Of a stretch of DNA of 64,000 bases, positions 21,238 through 31,800 are shown in pieces. The notes under the pieces are model-generated. The model saw only the letters and a program-made list of their open reading frames with translations, was not told where the DNA came from and did not search any database. Position numbers and translations under genes: made by a program. The DNA is taken from NCBI RefSeq assembly GCF_023343835.1, contig NC_064435.1:79308134-79372133 (forward strand), written 5' to 3'. Positions within the stretch are counted from its first letter, which is position 1. The number at the start of each line of letters is the position of its first letter. The stretch comes from Lagopus muta. Taxonomy: Eukaryota; Chordata; Aves; Galliformes; Phasianidae.

Positions 21238-24045
21238 GTACTGATGGTTTTACTGACTTGTGTTTTCATCTCCTTAAGGTTTTTTGGAGCCATTCTGAAT
21301 GCTCACACTCAATTTTAGCGAGCTGCTGTAAACTAAGAACCACATGATCTTTTCTTGTCTGTGCAAGTCAGTCTGTTGCAGTGCACAGATCTTGATGCCT
21401 CCTCAGAAGGAGTTCTTGATACCAACGTGTTACTTATGAGCAAAAGGTAACTCCTGTTAGGGTCAGATATAACACAAAATTTAAATGGCAAGCAGTTATC
21501 CAGCAGCCGTTCACACTGGAATAAATTTCATTCTCATTAAATATTGAATAAGCTCAAGAGACAACAGCAGGTACTACTGGTACTGCCAGGCTGAGAGCCT
21601 GCTGTCTCAGAGGGACTGCAGCACTCTGCCAGCAGTGGAACTTCTCTGAGGATTTACAGTGCTTGAAACCATTGGTGTGCATTTTGAAGAGGGAGACCAG
21701 CAAAGCTGGCTTTAGAAGTGCTCCTACCAGTGTGATTTTCAGATGCCAAACCCCTCCCCAGCTATCAGTCTGGCGTTCATTTCATCTTTCTTCTGACCTT
21801 TTCTGTTCTTCTCTGCACACTGTGCTTTGTCCTGGTAATGAGGTAGGTAGGCATTTAATCACAGGTGCTAGCCTTCCAGCTTTTTACAAAAACTGGAACG
21901 TCTGAACAGGCAGAAAAAGGAGTCTCACTAAATTTACCTGGGCTTTCTAACTTAGTTTACCTCCATAAAGAGACTTCAGCACACCTTCCTTCCTTAGGTT
22001 TTAGCTTGAAATAGGACAGTGCTGAGGATTCTTCCCTCCAAGTCCTTTCAGTCTTCTTTCAGTCTCACAAAATAATCAGGGAAAAAATGGCAGTGCGTGC
22101 AGAACTGCGGATTTGCTTGCCTCCTGACTTCTAAAGGAATTTGCAGCCTTGTTCTCTGCTCAGCAGAACTGGAACTAGGAGGACAAAATCTATCGCATTC
22201 TTCTGCTGTGGCTTCTTTCAGAAAGCTTCAGGCTGCCTTCTACCACCTTCTCTGTCTTTGAGGATGCAGACATAAGGGCAGATGTTTGTGCGTGTGTGTC
22301 TAAATTCTTCTTGGAAGGGATTAAACTACTAACTTGAGGCACTCAATAGCTGGGCATGCATGACAGCACACCTTGCATGCTAGGCTGCAAAATCCCCTCA
22401 AGTAGTTGGTTAAGTTCCTAGAGTTAAATACTCATTAACAAATTCAGCTATTATTTTGTACATGAACTACAGCCACAGAAGGTGTGTGACAACATCGGCA
22501 AATTAAGGGCCAGTTAAAATGAGCCTTTTAGAGGCAGATTAGCTAAACACCTACCCGTATATAAACAGCACTGTAAAAAACCTTCATCAGTAATGAAAAT
22601 GCTTAACTTTTTTTTTTCCTCTTCCCTCTTGAGATTTGCTGATATGCTTTTACAGCTCCTTTTTACCAGGATGGAAAGTAGTTCTGTAAAGAAATAGAAG
22701 AGTCTCATGGCACTTGTAACAAGACTTTGGAAACATTATATAGAGCAGGTGGCAGCATCCTCAGGTCTTGAGGTATGTTATATACCTGTATACTGCATTT
22801 CACACTTAGCAAAGCTGGGTTACTTTATCTTGAAGCACAGAGACCCATGAATGCTAGGGAATACTGATTGATTGTAGCTCTTTCTGGAGTTTTTTTTACT
22901 TTCTTGAACCAGTCTAAATGCAGGTCCATGGGGTTTTGTCCTCAGATGTGATATTGGATGCTCTTTTTTGGGATCAAGAGAAGGAAGAAAAGTAGCAACA
23001 GATCTTAACTGCCTGCACGAAAGCTAAACCCTGTCCTTTGTTGGCTGCTGACAGTACAGATACTTCCAAAGCATGCCTGTAGTGCATAATTCACATAGTG
23101 TTCACAGAAGAAGCCTGCTGGTGCTCTTCCAAGTACTGCCCATAGTAAACCCCGTTTAGAAGTGATTTTGCCCCAAAGTGTCATTTGGAGCTTGCAGTCC
23201 TAAGTGAACCTGCCTGAAAGGAGTGACGTGAGCTGACAGACTCACTAAATCTGTGGTTCCAGCCAGCGTGAACTACAGCGAAGGAAAAGACTATGTCAGA
23301 GCTGCAGATAATCTCAGCTGAGGTGCTGACTTGCAGCCCTACAGCTCTGAGTGTTGTACTGAGCATGACGGGGTGCTGTGAGAGGGAGTTATAGCTATGA
23401 AACATGAAGCACCCGATTAACCAGTCTGCTAATGGTCAAAGCAAGCAGAGAGTTCTTCCATCTTCTGCCATGACAGTCCAGGCAGACCAAGGAACCACCT
23501 TAACTACTCCGAATATCAACTCTCCCCCAGCCTTAAGGGCAGCCCCTAGACAGAAGCACGTTAGACCATCAAAGATGAATGTTATAAATACATTCTTGCA
23601 CATCTATTAAACGTTTTGATATTAGCTTGAAAAATGCCACAGCATTAAAAAAAATAAAAATTTAAAATTTTGCTTATGTGCCTCTGTTGCATAAATCTCA
23701 AAGATGTACACTTTGTTTTGTTTTGTTTTGTTTTCCTTTTTAAAGCATCTCTGCTGCCTTGAAGTTTAGCAAGGGTCATGTTTGTTTTTAGGAAAGCTCA
23801 AACTCAGTTGCCTTCCCAGTTCCAGGGGGGCTTTACAAAATCATCAGATATCTTAGATTCAGAGAACACATGTGGGTAAGCTGTACTTCAACAATGTCAC
23901 TGCAGCCTGAAGACGTTAACACAGAGCAGAATGTCAACAGAACAACCAGGAAGGAAACACTACATTTCATTGACAAGACTGCCCTCATAACTATTGGAGC
24001 TGTGTTTTATCAACCAATCCTAAACAAGTCCAATGCAAAACAAGT
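21238..24045. other. Intergenic DNA immediately downstream of BCL2
   Basis: No exon or transposon recognised. A (TTTTG)n microsatellite lies at 23712-23734. BCL2 transcription, coming from the right, should terminate within or beyond this stretch. In mammals the next gene on this side is PHLPP1, convergent with BCL2, but none of its coding sequence is visible here. Confidence 0.5.
23712..23734. repeat. (TTTTG)n microsatellite
   Basis: Four to five units of TTTTG. Confidence 0.9.
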
Positions 24046-24062
24046 CTTAACTCACAGTGTGC

Positions 24063-24068
24063 TTTATT
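24063..24068 (-). terminator. BCL2: Distal BCL2 poly(A) signal
   Basis: Minus-strand AATAAA inside AATAATAAAGCACACTGTGA, corresponding to the AATAAAGTACAGTGTGAG that ends human BCL2 mRNA. Cleavage is expected 15-20 bases further left, near 24046. Confidence 0.92.
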
Positions 24069-26005
24069 ATTTTTTCACAATATTAACTAGACAGACATGG
24101 AAAGTTTAATGGCAGCATGTTCTTATAACATTTTAAAGACAAAGAACGACATAATCATATTAAATGATGATAAACTGACAAACTACATTACCGTACATAC
24201 ATCATCCAAAGGTACTGGATAAACGATATCTGCTTATGTACATTTATGCTGGTGATAATTAAAATTCAAATATTCAGAAGAAAAAGAAAAAAATACGCTA
24301 ATTAAATTATAAAAATATACATTTTTTTTTTCCTGTGGAATTCTTAATGCTGTATAACTTGCCAAGAAAGGTTTCATTGTGTGATGAAGCTGCATTAACT
24401 TAGTATAGGAGTGTGATTTAAAAGAAATACAGATTAAATTGGCTCTTTGTCTTCCTTTTGTTTAGCCTTGATTGAAAGAGAGAGAGGAATGAAAACCAAA
24501 GCTGGGCCTTTGCAGTGAGAAAGAATTTTTATACTCATAAATCAGAAGATGTTTAAATTTTCGAATACTACTGAGCCATTAACTTGTAATACAAATGAAT
24601 CATTTTGCTAGCTTGTTTAAAGACAGAGAGAGGAAAAAAGACAGGCTTTAAACATGCTACTTCACTACACTTATAATCAATAGGAGTTCTAGGCTGGTGA
24701 AGTCAGATGCAGGTGCATGGCTAACCATAGTGTCATGCTTTAGGGTCAAAGCATGCAGTCCTTGTGCGCATCTGACTCCCACAGACTCAGCTGGGGAGAC
24801 TGTGTGCAAGCAAGGCTTGGGTGTCCTGAATCTGTATTCTTTGAACTGTACCACATCAACGTTTCCTCCGCACATCTGGTTTCAAAGAAACATTTTTCCA
24901 TTATTGTTCTCAATTAGTGCAATCTTACTCAGGCTGTTTAATCTCAAATCACAGCAGCAAACAAATGAGCTCTTGTAACAAGTGGATACTTTTAGAATAA
25001 TTTTAAAATAATTCTGTAGCTGAACATTCTCAGTAATTGCAGTCACATCATAGTGCACGGTTTTGTAGCTGGTTTTAGTTAAAAGTCATTTTCAGACCAT
25101 CACAGGTGGACTCCTGCATCATCTGAAACTTGAGATTTTCGTACACACCAGTGTCATTCTCCATATCTTCCAGCCCCCTTCCCTATCTGTATGTTATTCT
25201 CCATTACCTCCAAAGCCCTGTTCCTCCTTTCTTAGATCCAGTGCTTGTTCTATTAAGAAACGTTCTCTGTGTCAGCTCTGATTCCAGAACACTGAACTTG
25301 CAGATTATTTCCCTTGTTTTTCTGTTTATTCCCAAGATACTGATCTGTAACAGGTCTTAAGTGACTGTACAGATACTTTTTTTTTTCCAGGGATAAAACG
25401 TTTTCCTTCATTATTTTCTTAATAAATGAGGTGGAAAAGAATTAATGACAAATAAATAAAACACAGTCAAATAAAGTATTACTCTCAAATTTCTAAGGAT
25501 TTTCTGTTATGCAAAAGACTGCCTTCAGCATTAATGAAGTTTTACACTGAAAAATAATTGTGATGAGTCTGTAATGGGTTACTCTGCCCTTGCATCACCC
25601 TTTTTCAAGGGAAAGAATGAGAGATGAACCAATTCCTTGTAACAGTCATCTTTAAGCAGGGAGATATTTCAGTGTTCTCTTCACTTCTCTCTACTTCTTG
25701 ACCTCTTCCTTTGTTGTCCTCTGGTCTTCCACATCTAACCATCTTCAGAAGTCTCCCTCTTCTCTTCACTTTTTGCTTTGACAACCTGGATACACTGGGA
25801 ACATTCAGGAGCGTGTGTTCACATGGTGACAGAGGATGAATTGTCACTGAAGTGTAGTCTTAGAGCATGCAAGTCTATAAGGCAATTTGTGGGAAAAAAA
25901 CTCTATGGGAAGATGTAATGAGGAACAGAAAAGACAGGAATTATTGAGAAAGAAATGCAAGAGTGAGAGGAGAGGATTTTATTAAAGAAGTTCAAGCTTT
26001 TATAT

Positions 26006-26015
26006 ACATTCAACG
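26006..26015 (-). promoter_or_regulatory. BCL2: miR-181 target site in BCL2 3'UTR
   Basis: The mRNA strand reads CGTTGAATGTA, complementary to miR-181 nucleotides 2-11 with an A opposite position 1: an 8-mer seed match extended by three pairs. The same position in the human 3'UTR carries the 8-mer. BCL2 is a reported miR-181 target in mammals; function in birds is inferred. Confidence 0.75.
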
Positions 26016-26346
26016 TTTCTACTATGTTCCTTAATAAATGTATTATCAACTACCATTATACCTAATGCAGCCACAATACTGTACTATTCTGCAGTCAGGA
26101 TGGGAAAACTCCGTTAACTCTTTAATAAAATAAAATCATCAACAGTCATCGTGACTCTTCTTTTTGCCTGGTATTAACTAATACACTGGGTAGTCCAGTG
26201 AGTAGACACAGCAGAACACAAATCCTCAATATTCATTTAAATGTGTCGTCATGTGTCGTCTTCATATTATTTCTAAAGCAGCTTTAAAAAACTTTTGCCA
26301 TTGGAAGGTATTAAAAATAAAACCCATTCAAATTATCCTGGTAATA

Positions 26347-26355
26347 TAGCAGCAC
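26347..26355 (-). promoter_or_regulatory. BCL2: miR-15/16 target site in BCL2 3'UTR
   Basis: The mRNA strand reads GTGCTGCTA, complementary to miR-16 nucleotides 1-9, which contains the full 8-mer TGCTGCTA. It sits in the same conserved context as the human site through which miR-15a/16-1 represses BCL2. Target identity is established knowledge; activity here is inferred. Confidence 0.85.
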
Positions 26356-26902
26356 TGGAATTGATAGTTACTCTTTTACTACTTTTGACAATGTAAACCT
26401 TTAATAAAATAAACAATTTTGAAACAATTTGAGGTCTAATAGTTCATGAACTTTAATGGGCGTAGGGGCACAAATTGAAACGAAGACTAGATTGTGAAAT
26501 GAAACATTAGCTTGATAGCAGCCAATTCCAGTTTTGAAATCAGCTTCAGACACGTTCAGCTTCGCAGCTGAAAAAAACAAAGCCCACACTCAATCCGCAA
26601 TACTTGGTTGCTCCCATTTCAGATATTTCTCATATGAATCCTGCACACATATGCCCACTTCTGACAGAAGCTCTAAAAACAACGCAGGTGTTTCTGGTTC
26701 TATGAATTTTTTTCTTTCCTCTTTTTTAAATCAATTCTAGTTTTAGTCACACTTCTGTGATCTTAGAAACACTTCCTTTGTATGTTTCTGTGAAATTGTA
26801 AGTAATTTCAAATTGGAAAGGCAAGCTCGTTCCATCTTTGCTCATACAAAGTGTAGGTGCCATGACTAAATAGCAGTAAAAATGCTGAGATGTACAACTC
26901 TT

Positions 26903-26921
26903 AAAACAAACAAACAAACAA
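26903..26921. repeat. (AAAC)n microsatellite
   Basis: Four to five AAAC units within the BCL2 3'UTR (GTTT on the mRNA strand). Confidence 0.85.
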
Positions 26922-28525
26922 AAAAGCAGCTTTGAAGACACAACATCAACTACAGCCTTAACATTGAACACATTACATTCCCAAGTTAATGGAGATATTT
27001 TGCGTATAATGCCACAAAGTTATCCATCTGAAATCTTGAGGTTGAATCTACAGTTTATTCACTGCATTTTTTTGTCACCCTTATAGCACTTGTGTTGTAC
27101 GGTACGTTTCATTCAGAGCTTTAAAACCTTTTCTTTCTATCTCTGAATGTCCATTTACCCACAAATCCCAGGTTTCAAAAGTTTCGTAGAAAAAATAGGA
27201 GCGTTTGATTGAAGATGGTGATGTCCATTACACAGAGCAGTCCATGCAACGCACTCGGATTCTTCTGCTTCGTCAGCAATTCCGGCCCCCTCCGAGCACA
27301 TGGAAAGCCCTGCTCTGACATACATCAACACACCTGGTCTTAGAACACAGGTCTGCTTACAAAACTGTATACCAAGGTATTCTGCACTAACTGTACTTGA
27401 GTTGCATTTCTACGAGGGGCAGATGGCTTCACCCTCCCCTTTTTCCTCCACCCTGTTTTCGCTTGAAACGACAGTAGGCACCTGTGCGATCGAGGTGTCA
27501 GAGAGTCTCTGTCCAGATAGAGGAGTTGGAGTTTCTTCTTCATCTTTTCTTCAGTAGACAGTCCTAGGAAATTATTAGCATGAAATGACTTTGAGGGCGA
27601 GGGGCAGGAGGATAAAGCTCACTTTCTTTTTGTTATGAAAATGAACTTGATTTTGGTGTCTGGTTTGAGAAACAAGGATAGTCAGAGCTAATTTGCAACT
27701 CAGCTGAGGTCTGTTTCTTGCCAAATAAAATTAAAATCTTTTTCAACTTTCAGGGATTTGGAGACCGCATTTAATTGGTTTCAAACCCCTGGAGGAACTC
27801 CGTAAGTAAACAGGATTAGTTGCAGATATGAGCCCTAAAGTGGGACGCAGGTCAGGTCTTCAGACTCCAGCTCTGCTCTGTAGAAGCAGGCACTTAAGGT
27901 CTCCTGATGTTTCTGTGTCAGTAGCCGTGAAAACTTTTTACTGCTAAGAAAATCACTGGAACAGTAACTTCCTGCAAGCCCCAAAGATTTAACTTCACAC
28001 ATCTATAAAGAAAAGTATTTGAGTTGACACATAGTAGGGTATAGGATGATACTACCATGACTATGATGCGATGGCACGACTGGTAACTTGCAAATGCATG
28101 TCTACAAGGCAGAGGCAATTGTATTTCAAGCTGTAGGGATAGCCAAGTCTCCTTCAAGAAGTTGCCATTTGGACTGCACACACGTACCATGTTGAGTCGC
28201 TTACTCTGACCGCTCTTGCTGGCAGGACAGGATTAGAACTTTGTTCACGTTGACCTCATCTGTCAGAGCACTCCTGGCCATCCAAAAATTGCAAGGAAAT
28301 CTACACAATTACACAGCCTTTAGCAGCTCAAGTAACTGCCTTCCTAAGTGTAAGCAGGTAGGTCTTTGTCAGTATACTTGCTCTTTGCAGATAAAATAAT
28401 CCAGACAACTGCATTAATTAAAAAAAGAACCTAAGATACTTTGGGGCTCATTAAAGTTAAGAATAACAACATGATGTGATGACAGATACAACTTGCAGAG
28501 TTTCTGAAAATAGCAGGTTAAAATG

Positions 28526-28570
28526 TAAATATATTTTAATAAATAATTTTCCTGCAATGTAAAAATAAAT
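28526..28570 (-). promoter_or_regulatory. BCL2: AU-rich element of BCL2 mRNA
   Basis: Three ATTTA pentamers on the mRNA strand (complements at 28566-28570, 28540-28544 and 28526-28530) within a U-rich stretch that includes TTATTTATTAAAA. It lies about 140-185 bases after the stop, near where human BCL2 has its AU-rich element, a destabilising site bound by ARE proteins. The pentamers here are more dispersed than the human tandem array. Confidence 0.78.
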
Positions 28571-28711
28571 GATATTTCCTTTGGCAGTAATAGCTGATTT
28601 AATCTTTAGCCAGGAAGTTGTTTTGCTCATAAAATACCATTGTGCTACAGAAAAAAAATATTATTTTGCTGTTTTGAAAGACTTTTGTAATCCACGATAA
28701 ACTGGGTGACT

Positions 28712-28846
28712 CTACTTATGTCCAAGATAAGCGCCAAGAGTGATGCAAGCTCCCACCAGAACCAGGCTCAGGATGGTCTTCAGAGAGATCCAGGAGAAAT
28801 CAAACAAAGGCCTCATACTGTTGCCGTACAATTCCACAAAGGCATC
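28712..28846 (-). CDS. BCL2: BCL2 terminal coding exon (C-terminal 44 residues)
   Basis: Bcl-2 is the anti-apoptotic protein of the outer mitochondrial, ER and nuclear membranes that binds BAX, BAK and BH3-only proteins. This exon begins in phase 0 at a GAT codon (28844-28846), just after the AG at 28847-28848, and runs 44 codons to TAG at 28712-28714. It starts DAFVELYG, the second half of the BH2 motif that begins with WIQDNGGW in the preceding exon, continues [16 protein letters not shown], and ends in the hydrophobic anchor ([18 protein letters not shown]) and the tail HK. Length, phase and boundary are as in human BCL2, whose last coding exon also gives 44 residues. The residues agree with my recollection of chicken Bcl-2, where they would be about 190-233. 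The frame is intact. BH4, BH3, BH1 and the start of BH2 are encoded by an exon beyond the right edge. The residues exclude BCL-XL and MCL1. Confidence 0.98.
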   Translation of the reverse strand, partial: DAFVELYGNSMRPLFDFSWISLKTILSLVLVGACITLGAYLGHK

Positions 28847-28868
28847 CTAGAGAGGGAAATAAAGGAAC
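28847..28868 (-). other. BCL2: Splice acceptor of the BCL2 last exon
   Basis: The minus strand reads CCTTTATTTCCCTCTCTAG directly before GATGCC: a strong pyrimidine tract and AG acceptor at the position conserved in vertebrate BCL2. Confidence 0.95.
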
Positions 28869-31800
28869 ATCAGAATCACAGTAACTCTCGAAGAGAGGGA
28901 GGTGAGCTTCCACATGCAGCAGTCCTCCAGCAATCCCTCCAGTAGAAAAAAACTCACAACACATCAACGTATGAAAATAGCGATTCGGGAGCTATGTTTT
29001 TACGTGGTGCTTAGCACAAAGACCTCCTGCCTACTTCTTAACAAATACTGCTGTAATTACTTGCACTCTTGCATCTGTTTTAAGCATGCCCTGTCCAATA
29101 GCAAATATAGTAAAAGCATTTTTAAGCATGAGTAACTCCCCTTTGGCTCCTGAATGTGTATACACAAAAACAGACAAAGGAAGGAACGGAAGAGATTGAA
29201 ACTTCATTCTCCGAAACTTTCACTTCCACTGGAAACTGGGCATCTATTTTGCTCATCAGTATTTAGTGAGTTCCTTAGGGATGGATTCCATGTCGTAGTC
29301 ACTGAGATGTTTCTTCTGTGTGAGTTGAAGCTGTTAGGGTGCAGTTCTGTGTTACGTCACTGCTGGTCTTTCATGACTCTCACCGAAAGGGGTGACACCT
29401 CACTCCTGTGTTCCTCATAGTCATTCCTTTGATGTAACAGTGGTCTGTTTTTGTGCTCCATAAATACAATGGGATTTTGACTGGGTTAGCGATCAGATCG
29501 GTAACACTCTGTGCTTAATGTGTTTCTTTCAAACATGAAACCTGAGAACACTCAGAGAGGTAAACCACACTGCATTGCATGAAAGCAATGAATAATGAAG
29601 CTGAATGACTTAAAAAAAAAAAAAAAAAAGGGAGAAAAAATAGCAGAGTTTAGGACAACTCTTTCCTTGTGCAACCAATTAAGGTCTGCACCCAAACCAC
29701 AGAGATAAACCCATCAGACAGCTATCCATTGTAGGGTTTACATCATTCTCTATTATCCTAGGCTTCCAAATTTTTGTAAAAGCAAACATTCTCTATTTCT
29801 GTTATGTTGCCTTTAGACATTTTGTCATGTTACTATGCTAGGCGGTAACCTGCCTTCTGCAAATGCATCCATGTCATGGATTACAGCAAGAATGAAGAGT
29901 AACAGCTCTCTGCCATTCTCAGAAACCTTTCAACCAGATGCATTTCCCATAAATTACATACATTACATAGCCTTCATCATCAGCCTTTTCTAGATATTGT
30001 TAAAATAAGTGCATTTATGGTTATACCACGAGAGGGCGTGTAAGGGTTTTTTATATCGTGCCATTTTGACTCCTGTCCACTAGAGCGAGATGCAAATAAA
30101 TAAAATGTTTGTAATCTCAACATGTGCTTTTATATTAAGTAATACTGGTGCATGCTGTAGGTAAGAGTGAGTGTGTCAGTAACAGAATAGCTATGGGGTT
30201 TGCCCAACAGTTTGACCCAAATCGTCTTCCTCCTGATATTTCTCAATGCTTCTTCCTCCAGGTAATCATTTTCAAACCTGAGTATCCAAGACAATATTGT
30301 TAAGTGAAGGCAGTTTAACCTTTGGGGTCAATGTCTTAATGCAAACTGTTCTTCCCTGTAAAAATTCAGCAACTTTTGCATAACTGTGTTGTGTTTGAAA
30401 TAGACATTGCCAAACCCTGGCCTCAATATTCTGTTGTGCTGATGAAGAGCCGAGAAGTACAGAGTTTGCTGCGGAGTTCTTTGGACGGCTTCCTTTATTT
30501 CTCCTTAAGGCTATGAAGTAACACAATATCCTAAAATGTTACAGACCGGGCTAAATCCTGTTGCCGCCAGTGCAGACTCACTGACTTCCATGGGAGCTTT
30601 GTCTGGATAGAGAGTTCAAGATCATGCCTTATAAAAATACAAGAAGGGTAAAGTTCAAAACTTGGTGATATCATAATGGGTGGAAAACAGAGGAAATGAA
30701 AAAAATAATACCATGGAAATGCAAGTCATGTGAAAATATTTTAATGTTACATTTCCATGGTTTCTTTCTGTGGGCTGAGTCTCACTTCTGTATAGTTATG
30801 ACAGCCGACGCACACCCAGTACCAACTGCAAAATGAGCACATTTTGTGCCTTCTATCTACCCATGTTTAGCAACGTTCAGCCCAGTTTGCCTGAGAGGCC
30901 ATTTCTAACAGGTTGGTAGAACCCTTGGAATCGCTGTGAGGATGGATAGAGGGTTACAGTGGAACTTGAAGACAAGGCAAACGTATGCTATAACGTGTGG
31001 TTCAAAAGAGGAATGCTAACAAAAAATGTGCAGCATGCAGTACTTTTTTTTCTGAGATTATACAACAATAACATGAACCCAGCCTAATGGTGTCTGCACT
31101 ATATATTACAAGTAGCTCTTTATGATCATTCTCCCTCCCCTTCTCAAACATCCTGATTAGGCCTATTTCCGAAGCTTGTTTGAACAGCCTGTCACTATTT
31201 GTTTAAGTTTCAAACCTGTTTTAAATAAACACATGTCCATTTTATGTACTAAAACAAGGAGAGGGGGAGGGACCCATTACTGAAAATTTTTAGCACAAGG
31301 AGAACCCTAAACAGAATCCTGACTGTTTCATAAGGTTTGCCTTCTATAAACCCACGTATTGGTCACTGGATTTTTGTCACCTAAACCAGCCTGTTTAAAA
31401 TAGGAGCCTCTGCACTAAAACAAATAAGCTTAACAAAATTGCTTGAAACACTTGATGTCGTCTGAAAAGCACTCTTTGTAATGAAAGCAAGGGTCCCCTC
31501 GGCAAATGGACCGAGGCAAGTTTTGGCTTGGTCAGTCCTTCTGGAAATCTCACACGGTTGGAAACAAAAGGGTTGTAGGCCTTTATTTTAAGACCTGACT
31601 ATTTAAAATTTAATGGAATGTTATATCCTGGATGTAAAATTATATCAGGGCAGTTAAAAATTATATGGAAAAGAGCTCTTCATTCGGACCTGTAAGTTGC
31701 TCGAAAGTAATTTCTTTAGAAGCTTTTATGAAGTCAAATCAGCCTGTCATTCCTTTATGGCCTGCATTCACGCTGACCGTTTCAACACAGCAAGAAAGAT

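Larger units (their letters stand above)
24046..28711 (-). other. BCL2: BCL2 3' untranslated region
   Basis: The minus-strand region from the BCL2 stop codon to the terminal poly(A) signal, about 4.7 kb, close to the roughly 5-kb 3'UTR of mammalian BCL2. Several blocks match the human 3'UTR as I remember it: near the start, CAGCTATTACTGCCAAAGG with an adjoining ATTTA block (28526-28598); around the miR-15/16 site (TTTACATTGTCAAA, 26388-26401); around the miR-181 site (TGAATGTATATAAAAGC, 25996-26012); and at the extreme 3' end (CTGTCTAGTTAATATTGTGA, 24075-24094). Further minus-strand AATAAA motifs at 27054-27059, 25978-25983 and 25325-25330 could give shorter isoforms. A minus-strand (GTTT)n tract lies at 26903-26921. 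No CR1 has inserted into it, in contrast to the flanks. The exact cleavage base is inferred. Confidence 0.92.

Noticed and set aside
28706..28945. Plus-strand frame of 79 codons over the BCL2 exon
   Set aside because: Antisense shadow of the real exon.
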